From assembly GCA_026826555.1 (NCBI GenBank), contig JAKSZT010054334.1:29546447-29610446 (forward strand): DNA of 64,000 nucleotides, given 5' to 3'. A model generated the notes under the pieces. The model did not search any database. It was not told the DNA's origin and saw nothing but the letters and a program-made list of their open reading frames with translations. Position 1 is the first letter of the stretch; each line of letters begins with the position of its first letter. The stretch is from Tolypeutes matacus. Lineage: Eukaryota > Chordata > Mammalia > Cingulata > Chlamyphoridae. Both the position numbers and the translations under genes were made by a program. Below, piece by piece: positions 33,971 through 44,310 of this stretch.

Positions 33971-34419
33971 TGTGGTGGTTTGAAGCTGTACGTGCCCCAG
34001 AAAAATATGTTCTTAAACCTAATCCATTCCTGTGGGCATGAACGCATTTGATGAGGCTACTTCAGTTAAGGTGTGACACACCTCTATCAGGATGGGTCTT
34101 AATCCTATTACTGGAGTCCTTTATAAGTGGAATGAAATTCTGACAGCGAGAGAGAAAGCTTCAGGAAGCAAGAAGTGGAACATCAATGGAACCAGGAAAA
34201 GAAGGGATAAATTAGGAGATGTCGCCATGTGACAAACTAAGAACCAAAGATTGCCTGCAGCCAGCCCTAGAACTCCATGGTCTTCGAGAAGAAAGCATTG
34301 CCTTGATGATGACTTGATTTGAGCTTATTCCCAGCCTCAAACCATGAGCAAATCAATTCCCATTGTTTAACCCGACCCATTTCATGGTATTTGATTGTGC
34401 AGCCTACAAAACTAAAACA
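33971..34419 (+). mobile_element. MaLR-type solo LTR, copy A (449 bp)
   Basis: Starts TGTGGTGGTTTGAAGCTG and ends AACTAAAACA. The 5-base target duplication ATATT is exact at 33966-33970 and 34420-34424. The 3' part (GAGCAAATCAATTCCCATTG, TTTAACCCGACCCATTTCAT, TGGTATTTGATTGTGCAGCC) follows the MaLR LTR end pattern. Homologous end to end with 35777-36219. No internal sequence, so a solo LTR. Confidence 0.85.
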
Positions 34420-34424
34420 ATATT

Positions 34425-34958
34425 CACCAGAAAAGCAAAGCCAGGACCTCTTGGGTCGAGCTCTGGAAGAAAAATCTCCAAAGGGTGGGAGCCAGCTATT
34501 AAGTGCCTTGAGTTATTTCTTTCCTTCCTCAAGGTATTTGAGTCTTAAGAGCCAGGAATAGGTTCCTATTCCCACCCTTCTATTTATATATGCCTAATGA
34601 CTGAGCTACTTATTTAACCTCTTTTGCAAAATCTAGACATTTTCTGTGTGTTTAATTTCAAGTTAGTTTCACTATTTATTCTTCTCTGAAAATTACATGC
34701 CCTCAGAGCCCTCAAGACTGGAATTGTTTTTATAAGATGAAATAATAAATCAATATGGTACCATGGGTCATGTATTTTACATTAATGGCTTTGCGCTAAC
34801 TAGACAGTAGATGAGATGGCATTAGAGAATCTTTTCAACCTTTTTCGAGGTAAACATCTTATGTAAACTTGCTTTGACTTTTAGAAGATTTCTAGAAATC
34901 AAAAGCATTTTATGCCTAATTTAAAGCAATGGCCTATTATGATCAGTTTATATCTTAC
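34425..34958. other. Unassigned non-coding sequence
   Basis: Nothing recognised. Confidence 0.4.
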
Positions 34959-34970
34959 ATCACCATTCTT

Positions 34971-35056
34971 TTTCTATAGGAGTTACTGGAGATTGAACCT
35001 GAGACCTCATACTTGGGATGCTGGCTCTCACAACCATTGAGCTACATCCACACACC
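34971..35056 (-). mobile_element. DAS-type SINE, short copy
   Basis: Single tRNA-like unit (GGAGATTGAACCTGAGACCT ... ATTGAGCTACATCC). The target duplication ATCACCATTCTT is exact at 34959-34970 and 35057-35068. Confidence 0.9.
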
Positions 35057-35204
35057 ATCACCATTCTTGTTTCTAAAACATTATTAATGTACTTTTAATT
35101 AATAGCATAATATTTTATGTGTAATAATAATGACTAGTGTTTTTGTAGGGCTTTTCAAAAGTACATATTGTTTTCTTATTCTTTATCTTATTTATCTTTA
35201 ACTT

Positions 35205-35330
35205 GTGATGGCAACTCTAATTACTATGCCAATTTTACAGAAAGTTTAAGCAACAAGCAAAGGTCATGCAGCTAATATGTGGCAGAGATGCTACTTGAAT
35301 GAAGATAATATAACTCCACAACCCACATTC
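35205..35330 (-). mobile_element. MIR SINE
   Basis: CAATTTTACAGAAAGTTTAA, AAAGGTCATGCAGCTAATAT and GGCAGAGATGCTACTTGAAT are a reverse-complement MIR core. Confidence 0.7.
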
Positions 35331-35771
35331 TTAGCTTCCATGAACTCTTTCCCCATTTGCCTTGGAAAAAAAATCTATGGACACTAAGGCAACACTTAAA
35401 TACACTGGAATAAAATGAAGAATAATTTTGCAATACCAATGCCAAGGGAGAAAGTTAAAAAGAATTTTGTTATTTGAAAATACACACACTGCTACATAGA
35501 TATAGCCTGTTGACTCAGGGACTGGTCTATCTCAGTCTTGTTAAAAACAGTCCTACTCCCTTAAAATTATAGACTATCCATTTTTCAGACATTCTGTTGG
35601 AAAGTTAACTCAATGCTAGCTACCTAATTGCTATATTTGTGAACTTCATTTTTCCAGGCCTTTATTTTATGAGAGGAGAAGAAAAGGTTCGTGTGGGGAA
35701 AGAGAAAAGCAGCCCATGACAGCTAAGACTGGCTGGCACTATCAGCGGGGACTTGGCATTGTGAGGAGGTG
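35331..35771. other. Unassigned non-coding sequence
   Basis: Nothing recognised. Confidence 0.4.
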
Positions 35772-35776
35772 GCCTT

Positions 35777-36219
35777 TGTGATGGATTAAACCCTGGAAAA
35801 ATATGTTCTTAATGCTAATCCATTCTTGTAGGTATAAACCTATTGTAAGTAGCACCTTTTGATTAGGTTACTTCAGTTAAGGCATGGCCCAGCTGGGTCT
35901 TAATCCTCTTACTGGAGTCCCTTATAAATGGGATGAATATGGAGACAGAGAGTAAGAAAGCCATGAAGGCAAGAAGCTGAAGCAATGAATCCTGGAAGGG
36001 AAGGGAGAGACCAGTAGATCTTGCCATGTGCCTTGCCATATGACAGAGGAGTCCAGGATCACTGGCAGCCAGTCTTTGGGGAAAAAGCATAGCCTGAAGA
36101 TGCCTTGATTTGAACATTTTCATGGCCTCTGAAGTCTAGCTTATAAATTAATAAATCCCCATTGTAAAAACCAACCTTCCTGGTATATTGCTCTGGGCAG
36201 CTTTTAGCAAACTAAACCA
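35777..36219 (+). mobile_element. MaLR-type solo LTR, copy B (443 bp)
   Basis: Same family as copy A: AAAAATATGTTCTTAA, CTAATCCATTC, TTACTTCAGTTAAGG, GGGTCTTAATCCT, TACTGGAGTCC, TGCCTTGATTTGA. Starts TGTGATGG and ends AAACCA. Flanks GCCTT and GCCCC match at three of five bases. It retains GTAAGTAGCACCTTTTGATT, where copy A has a deletion. Confidence 0.85.
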
Positions 36220-36392
36220 GCCCCTAAACCTTAACCTTTTCTCCTGAGGCTCCTGTGAAACATGTGTGTGTTTGTATGTGTGATGTATGTTTTAATAATC
36301 TTATGTAGCTCAAATGAAAGAAAAACACTTGTAAAACAAAATGTGATTCATTCCTGCAAGATAATTCATAGTTCTCTGAACATAATATACTA

Positions 36393-36802
36393 TTTTTTTA
36401 AAAAAGATTTTTAAAATTTAGTAATCCCCCCCCCCACATTGTTTTGCGATTGCTGTCTGTTCTCTGTGTGTTCTTATGTGTCTGCTTGTTTTCTTTTTAG
36501 GTGGCACTGGGAACCTATCCTGGGACCTTCTGGAGTGGAAAGAGGCACTCAATCTCTTGCACCACCTCAGCTCTCTGGTCTGCTGCATTTCTTATTGTCT
36601 CTCTTCTGTGTCTTCTTTTGTTGAGTCATCTTGGTGCACCAGCTTGCTGCATGGGCAAGCACTCCTGCACGGGCCAGCACTCCACTCTGGCCAGCTTGCC
36701 ACATGGGCCAGCTTGCCTTTCACCAGGAGGCCCCAGGAATCAAACCCTGGACCTCTTTTATGGTAGACGGGAGCCCAATCACTTGAGCCACAGCCTCTTC
36801 CT
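36393..36802 (-). mobile_element. DAS-type SINE, long copy
   Basis: T-rich start, a run of C near 36427, then two tRNA-like units (GGTGGCACTGGGAACCTATC near 36501; AGGAGGCCCCAGGAATCAAA near 36725) ending TTGAGCCACAGCCTCTTCC. The target duplication ACATAATATACT is exact at 36380-36391 and 36803-36814. A 178-codon frame on the plus strand (36501-37037) runs through the SINE and is not a gene. Confidence 0.9.
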
Positions 36803-36829
36803 ACATAATATACTGTTTAATGCCTTTAT

Positions 36830-37015
36830 ATTGATCCTCATAGTGTTTCTTCTACCTAGGATGCTTTTCCATCTTTTTATATTTGGAAAACTTTTACTCC
36901 TCCTTCAAAGTCCTATGAAGGAGGTTTTTATGTCTTTTCGCCTCTTTAACTGGTCTACTCCAAGCAGAGTTAGTTACCTTTTGCTTTATGTATCCAGAAA
37001 GCACTTTTTCCCACA
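36830..37015 (+). mobile_element. Probable L2 fragment
   Basis: TTCTTCTACCTAGGATGCTTTTCC and CTCCTCCTTCAAAGTCCTAT resemble the L2 block that reads TGCCTGGAATGCTCTTCC then a CTCATCCTTCAGG-like region. Diverged. Confidence 0.5.
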
Positions 37016-37193
37016 TGCTAGCATTTTTATGCTCTGATATTTGCATTATTGTTTCCAATTACCTGCTCTTTCCCCTGGAAGAGTATCCTACATCCCCGAT
37101 TCAGTATGCCTCCCAATAGATGGTACTTTTCTGTTTCATGGTCAGAATGAGTCTTGGCCAATGGAATGTAGGTGGGCATGATGTATGCCTTTT

Positions 37194-37355
37194 ATTTTTA
37201 TTATTTTTTTATTTTTTATTTTTTTAAGATTTTTATTTATTTATTCATTTATCCCCCCCTTCCTGCTTGTGCTCGCCGGGTCAGCCAACCATGCCGTGTG
37301 GGCGAGCCTGCCCAAACCCGGGGCCTCCCACATGGTAAACGGGAGCCCTACTGAT
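37194..37355 (-). mobile_element. DAS-type SINE, 5'-truncated
   Basis: Tail TTTATTTATTTATTCATTTA in reverse complement and CTTGTGCTCGCCGGGTCAGC match 8431-8617. The tRNA-like head ends early at CTACTGAT, and about 35 bases of the body are missing near 37305. The target duplication TGATGTATGCCTTTT is exact at 37179-37193 and 37356-37370. Confidence 0.9.
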
Positions 37356-37370
37356 TGATGTATGCCTTTT

Positions 37371-37914
37371 TGAGCAATAGGTTAAATATTCTGTGTGATT
37401 TGGTTCAGCCTTTTGCTCCTGCTATCTTTCATGAGAACAGGATATCTAGATAGGGCTATACTTTCAGTAGGGTACTTTATGATATTCAGATCAATCAATG
37501 AGAAATAAATGCTTGTTCTTGAGTAAGCCAGTGGGATTTTTTAAGGGTTTCTTTTAAAATTACTATAGCAAAGTCTGACTAAGAGAATATCTGATTACCC
37601 AGCTGGATTGCTCTGCAGGGTCAGAAACCACATGGCTTAGAGCTTCACCCACAAGAGGGAAGGGCAGAAGGCTGTTGACAAGAATCCAAAGAAGACAATG
37701 GAACCCATGAAGACTTCAAGGAATACAAAGGAATCCCTTGGGATTCTGGGGCTTTCAGCTCAGACCTCTTGAGGCAATTCAGGCCAATGGGCAATCATTC
37801 AGGCCCAGTCTGAATAAATCCTTTGGGATCAAAGGATTGGGTTCTCTGATTCTGGCTGAGTCCAGGCATGGTCTAATATGATTCAAAAGGCTTATAACAA
37901 ATATGATCCATACT
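37371..37914. other. Unassigned non-coding sequence
   Basis: Nothing recognised. Confidence 0.4.
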
Positions 37915-38060
37915 TTAGTGAACTTTGGTCTAGGCATCAGATGGCTTAACGTAGCTCAGATATTGACAAGCTGGATGACCTTGGGCAAATCATTTAATCT
38001 CTCTCCTTCATCCTCACTTTCATTGTCTATAAAGTAGGAGGGGCATGAGAGTGAATGAGG
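37915..38060 (+). mobile_element. MIR SINE
   Basis: AAGCTGGATGACCTTGGGCA, AATCATTTAATCTCTCTCC and CTATAAAGTAGGAGGGGC are the MIR core in plus orientation. Confidence 0.8.
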
Positions 38061-38692
38061 ATTGGATTACCCAATCTCAAAAGTCTCTTTTTTGTGTGTG
38101 CTATAATTCTCTAATTTTGTAATTTTTTTTCCTTTAGTTCAACACAAGCCTACTTTGCTTTGATGTACCCATAGAAGGAGCCAAATCATTAAACAGAAGG
38201 CCCCTGCATAAAAATATCATTTCAATCTCTTGGTATTTTATCAGGATAAGGGGCCATAGATTGCATCAGTAAATAGACCCATCAACAGCTCAAGGATGGG
38301 TATTTGGTGCCTGCCAGGCTGGGATTTAGCAGTTGTTCTTGAGCATTTTAGCACCTTGACTGTAAACTGCCTCGCTGGTCTCCTCCCAGCCTTTTATGGT
38401 GCCTGTGTGCCACTCACACCCTCCAATCGCATGGCTTCATTGCCCTGGCCACTCTTAGGGACAAGCAGTGGTTCATATTTCTTTGCTGCCTGCTTCTGTT
38501 TTTACTTAGAAAGGAGGCAGCTAAGAAGATAAAGAGACTGTAGTTTTGGCTTCTCATGTGCCACTGATGGAAAGTATAGTTGGTCTCAAGGTCATCAGGG
38601 GTCTAGGAGTTGTATATAAAGACTTACAGAACCTTTGAGCTGGAAGAGAACCTAAGGATAACCCAGATCAATCAATTTAAAGATGAGGCATC
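38061..38692. other. Mostly unassigned sequence
   Basis: An old repeat tail may lie at 38630-38690 (GAGCTGGAAGAGAACCTAAG then AGATGAGGCATC). A similar phrase occurs at 44550-44700. No gene signal. Confidence 0.4.
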
Positions 38693-38708
38693 AAAACCCA
38701 GAAATTTT

Positions 38709-39077
38709 GAGAGCGGATGTGGCTCAAGCAGTTGAGTGTCCACCTCCCACATGGGAGGTCCTGGGTTCAGTTCTTAGTGCCTCCTAAAGAAGACAAACAA
38801 TGAGCAGACAATGAGCATACATCAAGCAAAAACAATGAGCAAAAACAACGAGCAGTACAATGAGCAAACAATGAGCAGACAATGAGCAGGGAGTGAATGT
38901 GGCTCAAGCAGTTGGGTGCCTGTCTCCCAAACGAGAGGTCTCAGGTTCAGTTCCTGGTATCTCCTAAAGAAAAAACAAACAGACAACAAGCAAAAACAGT
39001 GAGCATAAATAATGAACAAAACAATGAAAAAAACAGAAAAAGGAGCCATCTTAGGGGAGAAAAAAATTAAAAAAAAG
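38709..39077 (+). mobile_element. Dimeric DAS-type SINE with CAATGAGCA-type linkers
   Basis: Two tRNA-like units in plus orientation (GAGCGGATGTGGCTCAAGCA at 38711; GAGTGAATGTGGCTCAAGCA at 38891), each followed by a low-complexity run built on AACAATGAGCA. The target duplication AAAACCCAGAAATTTT (38693-38708) and AAAACCCAAAGATTTT (39078-39093) matches at 14 of 16. Confidence 0.92.
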
Positions 39078-39093
39078 AAAACCCAAAGATTTT

Positions 39094-39734
39094 GTCTTAT
39101 TCAACCCAGTTCCAAAGCTGACTAGTGGTAGTCCCATATCATGCTAATGCACTAAGATTGAAGCTTCGAGACTCTTAGGGAAAATAAACTACATAATAAA
39201 ATGAAAGAGTGATCCCTAAATTAGATGCAGGTCAGAAGCAGAAAAGTTATCTGATAGTTTGGCCCTTTGTCATCCCAATTCTTATCCCTCTCTGTACATA
39301 AACATATAATTTTGGTCTTACCAACAGTCCATTTTAGAAAGGACCTTTGTAGATAATTAGCTTTTAAACAGCAACAACTAAAACCCCAAACAAAAAATCA
39401 AAACAAAACAAAGGAAAACAGAAAACTCAGTAGGCTGCTGGTTTTCTGAAGATCACAAGGAAATTGACAAACCACTCAACCTTTAAGCCTCAGCTACCAT
39501 AGTTTATCAATTCTGTATCATGATTCTTGTTTGTAAAATCCTTTGAAATAGTCATATAAAAGACTCTAGAGAGACAATGTAATTAAGATTATCAATTAAG
39601 GCAGAGAAAAGTTTAAATTAATGTTCTATCCAGTGTCTTTCAGTCTTTCATGCTACATCATTCTAAGCTTCTATCCTTTTATTGTCAATACAGATGAGCT
39701 AAGAGAAGTAGCAAGGATGGTATTCAAGGCACAA
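39094..39734. other. Unassigned non-coding sequence
   Basis: A-rich stretch near 39370-39430. Nothing else recognised. Confidence 0.4.
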
Positions 39735-39925
39735 AAGTTGATCCTCATTCAATATGGGCTTTTTATGCATTGTCTCATTCAATATTTCTAACAAGCCCTT
39801 CTATAGAAGGAAAGGTAAGGAAACTGAGGCTCAGAGAGGATGTTTCACAAGATCACACAGAATCTGGATTTAAATTCAAATCTTTCCAACTCCAAAGCCT
39901 GTGCTCTTGAGATAAGGTTGATTTA
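39735..39925 (-). mobile_element. MIR SINE
   Basis: GGAAACTGAGGCTCAGAGAG and ATTTAAATTCAAATC with CCAAAGCCTGTGCTCTT are the reverse-complement MIR core and head. Confidence 0.85.
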
Positions 39926-40549
39926 TTCCCTTGCTATGTGCATGCATTTAAAAGAATAAGCATGACAAGGGGCATAGTGAGGCAAGAAGGAATATTTACA
40001 CAAGATTGATACTCTCTTTGCTCATGCAGTAATTCATTGATTCATGCATTGCCTGCCGACTATTCTTGAAGCATTGTGAGATACAGAGATGAACCTGACA
40101 CATTCCCCAACCTCACGGACCTCTGAGTCTTATAGGGGGAGGTGGATAAGTAAAAACTGCAGTAAAGTAGTATAAGTACTCAGACTGATGTGTACAGAAC
40201 TAGTGGTGGTTCCAAAATTCCTGTATAAGAGGGGGAACTTGTTATTGTCAGTTGGCTCTAAACATCCATTCCTACCTCTTTCTATGTCCTTTCTTGTACT
40301 ACAAAAGGCTTGAAAGCAAAAATCTATATGCCCAGACTCCCTTGCAGCTAATGTTTTTGGTACAAAATAAGTTCCGCCAAATAGATGCATTTGCATGATA
40401 TTTGGAAAGCAAAAGCCAGACAAAGGCCACCTTCCTTCCACTCTTTCTGTTACCAAACAAGGCTTATTTATTTAATGTCACAGATTTCAGTAAATTTATT
40501 AGTTAAGTGGAAGAAGCAAGGAAAGAAAGGAATCAGAAATACAAGAGAT
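39926..40549. other. Mostly unassigned sequence
   Basis: 40025-40140 contains an old repeat phrase (AATTCATTGATTCATGCATT ... GAGATACAGAGATGAACC), also seen in weaker form at 45900-46060. Family not assigned. No gene. Confidence 0.4.
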
Positions 40550-40551
40550 AA

Positions 40552-40586
40552 GTGTATGTATACATGTATGTATGTATGTATGTATT
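40552..40586. repeat. (GTAT)n microsatellite
   Basis: TGTATGTATACATGTATGTATGTATGTATGTATT-type run. Confidence 0.9.
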
Positions 40587-40587
40587 T

Positions 40588-40955
40588 TTGAGATAAAATT
40601 CACATAACATGAAATTCACCATTTTAACCACTTTAAAATGTAAAAAGGTATAATTCAGTAGCTTTCAGTACTTTCACAATGTTGTGCAGCCATCACCACC
40701 ATCTAATTCCTGAACATTTTCATCAGCCCTCAAAAAAACTCCAGTCATTAAACAATGACTCCTCATTCTGCTTTTCCCCAACCCCTGGTAATCAATAATC
40801 TGTTTTCTTTCTATGAACTTGCCTATCTTAGACATTTCATATAAATGGAATCATACAATATTAGACTTTTAGCGTCTGGCTGCTTTTACTTAACATATTG
40901 TTTTCAAGGTTCATTCCATACATGTTGTAGCATCTATCAGTACTTCTTTATATTT
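40588..40955 (-). mobile_element. Old L1 (L1ME-type) 3' end, antisense
   Basis: GAGATAAAATTCACATAACA, ATTCACCATTTTAACCAC, TGTGCAGCCATCACCACCAT and GAATCATACAATATTAGAC are the antisense of an old L1 3' end. The pattern is common in eutherian genomes. Confidence 0.8.
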
Positions 40956-41039
40956 AAGTACTGATATTTAAGTACTTTATATTTAAGTACTTTACATTTA
41001 AGATTTAAGTAAATGATGTACTATAGTCATTGAGATGAA

Positions 41040-41641
41040 ACTAAAGTCATCATTTTTCTAACTATAAAAGTCATATCATAAAATATTAGAAGATAATATA
41101 AGTATTTTTATAATCTTTTAGTTGAGAAGATATGATCTGGAAATCACAAAACATAAAGTGAAAAATAGATATACTTGATTTCATTAAAAAAATATTTTTT
41201 TGTTAAGAGTTCCATATCATTAGCTTATTGAAAGGCTAAGGAAAACTAAGGAAGGTTGAATAAAAGGCAATATGTATATGCAGAAAACAAGGGTTAACAT
41301 TCATGATATATAAATCATACTAAAATCAATATAAAAAGACTTTCGATGGAAAATGATTAAAGAATAATAACTAGGCAATGTCATAAGAAGAAATTCAATT
41401 AAACACATGTAAATGTAAATGTATTTTGCCCAGAAATGCAAATTAAAACATTGAAATAACTTTTTTTATGGACGAGCAACAATGATTTATTAGACACTCA
41501 GTAACTTCCATGAATTTAAGGTGATATTATAATCATATAATCTCCTCCTGGAAAGGAATTTGACATTTATTACTTAAATGGTAAATGTACATCCCTCTTG
41601 ATCCAGCAATTCTATTTCTAGGATCTCATTCTTAAGAAATC
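41040..41641 (+). mobile_element. Old L1 (L1M-type) ORF2 end, left part
   Basis: Plus-strand L1 ending in CTTGATCCAGCAATTCTATT at 41599 and TTAAGAAATCCCAAC. The LTR at 41647 interrupts it. The L1 sequence resumes at 42177. Confidence 0.75.
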
Positions 41642-41646
41642 CCAAC

Positions 41647-42176
41647 TGTGGAGCAAATTACTGTATGGTGCATAGTAGGAGCAAATTACTGTATGGTGCA
41701 TAGTAGGAGCATAGCAGGCTCAGGCACAACAGAAACTTCAGCAAATGACTGCTTTAGTATATAGCACAAAGGGTCCAAAGAGCAGGGAAAGAGATCCCAT
41801 CGTGGCTGGTTTCCTGGGGAGGCCACCCGCTCAGATCAGGGTGGGTGGATGGTAGCTCGCATGCCCCACTGTGCACCAGAGAGGGGAGACTCTGTGCTGT
41901 TTGAATGTTGAGTATTTACACACTTCTGGGGGATGGAGGCCCTGCCACTGAGAGTTGCCCGACTCGGCACCCCCCCCCCCCAAGCATCAGGGACTGCTTG
42001 TTTCTGGTTTCTGGACTTAAGGTATGATAGAGCTTTTTCATGAGACTTAACGTCTCCCTGGGGCTGTGGAATGGAAACAGACTGAAACATCTGTGCACAA
42101 TAGAAAAGGAGGTGGGGGTGGAGTAGGTGAGGCCTGGGAGATGGCTGCTGATCATGTGTCTGTGACTTCCCCAGCA
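41647..42176 (-). mobile_element. Solo LTR, family X copy 2
   Basis: Borders TG (41647) and CA (42176) with an exact 5-base duplication CCAAC at 41642-41646 and 42177-42181. Homologous along its length with 21488-21949. No internal retroviral genes. Frames of 95 and 121 codons on the minus strand run through LTR sequence. A perfect 28-base tandem duplication lies near its 3' end (41651-41706). Confidence 0.85.
41651..41706. repeat. Perfect 2 x 28-bp tandem duplication in an LTR
   Basis: Unit begins GAGCAAATTACTGTATGGTG and ends CATAGTAG. The two copies are identical. Copy 1 of this LTR family (21488) has only one, diverged, copy of the unit. Confidence 0.93.
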
Positions 42177-42600
42177 CCAACTCAAATACACAAAGGTGCA
42201 CATAAAAGATTGCTCATGGTAACATTGTTTGTATTAAAAGGGGGGGGGCATTAATAGGAGATTGAATGACATTTGTTATATCCAAATATAAACTAGTATA
42301 TAGCCTTTTAAAAGATTGAGTTGGATAAGAATAAATATTTATGATACATTGTTAAGTGATCAAAGCCAAGTTGCAAAATATGAACATATTGATTCCATTA
42401 TAAATGTATTTATATGTGTCTTAAGTGTACTATATGTTCATGAATTATACACACATATGATTACACATATATGACTTATGCTATGTAAATATCTTTAACA
42501 CTTGAAATTTTTTTACAACATATATTTTTAATGCAGTAAGAAAATATAAAACTGTGAATTTGTATTTATAGTAGATGTTTAATGATGCTAAAGTGACTAA
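42177..42600 (+). mobile_element. Old L1 (L1M-type), right part
   Basis: ACAAAGGTGCACATAAAAGA, ATGGTAACATTGTTTGTA and TTAATAGGAGATTGAATGAC continue the L1 split by the LTR. The 3' end is diverged. Confidence 0.7.
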
Positions 42601-42918
42601 GTTGAAGCGTGGTGGAGACTCTTCTCTTGATAAAAATGACTCATCCAATTACGTGTGAAAGAAAGAATCTAGTATATTATTTACACAGGGTAGACAATAA
42701 AACACTACTTGTCAAATGAATAAATGAGTAAATAGAAATAAATATGCTTTGGTCTCTAAGAAAGGAAGGGCACTATAAATCTCTTATAAAAGTTAGCAAT
42801 ACTTCTTTGATTCTACCTGACGAAATAAGTATTCAAACATCTCTCCTTTTTGCAAATTCCTTAAGCCAGCCTCAGTGTCCTGACATCAATATGGAATCTG
42901 TGCATAATAATAGCTATA

Positions 42919-42928
42919 NNNNNNNNNN
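42919..42928. other. Assembly gap (10 N)
   Basis: Ten unresolved bases. True size unknown. The open frame 42744-42953 that runs across it is meaningless. Confidence 0.99.
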
Positions 42929-43377
42929 TAAAGACCTATCATTTTTTATGTGATTATGCTTAATATTAAGCATCACTTTAAAAAACAGTATCTACCCCAA
43001 CTGTTTTTAAAAAATATCTTGGCCATTACCTGCATTAAGGTTTAGTGAGCTTGAACATTCATGTGCCCAATTTCAAGTGGGCAGGAGGAACTCAGTGACT
43101 TAAGTTTGTTTTGCATCTGATGAAAGCTTAACAATATTGGGCCTTACAATTTAAGTTAGCCAGAGTTTTGTTGTTGTTTGTTTGTTTATTTGTTTTTGCC
43201 ACCATAGTTTGGACAAGGTGTGGACACTTGAACCATTCGGCTCCTCTATCCAGAGAAATTGGAATTGGGTTCAGGGGCAGCCAGTCCTCTTCTACATATG
43301 AGCAGAATTGCCACACTGAAGCCAGGAGCAATGGTGGGTTCATTTCTCTATGTGGATGGAGAGCAAAGAAAGTCAAT
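42929..43377. other. Unassigned non-coding sequence
   Basis: Contains a TTTG-rich stretch near 43170-43195. Nothing else recognised. Confidence 0.4.
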
Positions 43378-43575
43378 CTGGAGAGAAAGAGAGAAAGGAG
43401 AGAGGAGAGGGAGAGAGAGTTTGAGAAAGAGAGAAGGACAGGGAGGAAGGAAGGGAAGGAGATAGAGAGAGAGTGGGACAAAGGGAGGGAGTAAGGAAGA
43501 AAGAGAAAAGGAGGAAGAGAAGGGAGAGGAAGGAAGAGGAAAAGAAAACAGATATGCAGAAAAGAACAGAGAGAA
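43378..43575. repeat. Polypurine (GA/GGA/GAAA) tract
   Basis: About 190 bases almost entirely A and G on the plus strand. The Arg/Glu- or Ser/Leu-rich frames over it are artefacts. Confidence 0.92.
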
Positions 43576-43789
43576 GAGATAGTAAGAAAATATTGCCTGG
43601 GTTCCTGAGGGATTTATAGTTCCAATCCATACCTGGTTCTATCCTATATTCGTTTTGCCATCTTCCTTTTATATCAAGCTATCTTAATGTGATTTCTACT
43701 ACCTGCAAGGAAAGAATGCTAGTTAGCAGTATGAAGGAATAGAATTGCCTTTTTTTTTTCAGCGTTTTTTTGTTCCCTTTATTCTTTGT

Positions 43790-44310
43790 TCTTTTTTTTT
43801 TTTATTTAAGATACTTAGATTACATAAATGTTGCACAAATGATATAGGGATTTTCATATGCCCCACCACCCACACCTCCCACACCGTCCCACATGAACAT
43901 CCTTCATTAGTGTGTCACATTCATTGCAATTGATAAACGCATCCTGGGGCTTTGCCATTCAGCATGGACCATAGTACACATTGTAGTCTACACTCTCTCC
44001 CACACAGTTCTGCATGTTATGTGATGATGTAAAATGGCCTATATCTGTTGTTGCAAGGTCACTCAGGTCGATTCCCAAGTCCCGAAAAAGCCCCGTATTA
44101 CAATTGTTTTTCCCTCTCCCTGACCCCACAGCCTCCAGTGGCCACTGGCTCCACATCAATGTTGTAATTTCTTCCATCGCTAGAATCACAATATTCCTTT
44201 AGTAGAATACCAGTAAGTTCCCTCTAGTCCATAGCTCTTCCCCCAGTCCTGAGGATTAAAATTGTTTTTTGTCCAGTATTATTTCAAATATGCCTGAAAA
44301 TCAAACGCTG
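43790..44310 (-). mobile_element. L1 3'UTR, 5'-truncated copy
   Basis: T-run, then the reverse complement of AACATTTATGTAATCTAA and further 3'UTR motifs (TTCATTAGTGTGTCACATTC, ACCATAGTACACATTGTAGT). Same lineage as 4771-4867 and 23590. Confidence 0.75.

Noticed and set aside
36501..37037. 178-codon plus-strand frame, the longest open frame in the window
   Set aside because: Runs through the antisense of a SINE and into an L2 fragment. No domain and no start context.
38760..39050. Regularly repeated AACAATGAGCA units as a CRISPR-like array
   Set aside because: Irregular spacing, no spacers, within a SINE of a mammalian genome.
40947..41005. TATTTAAGTACTTTA short tandem repeats as a regulatory array
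   Set aside because: Simple AT-rich slippage repeat without further support.
42744..42953. 69-codon frame
   Set aside because: It crosses the 10-N assembly gap.
43128..43630. Overlapping frames of 68-117 codons on both strands
   Set aside because: They lie over a polypurine tract, so composition alone explains them.
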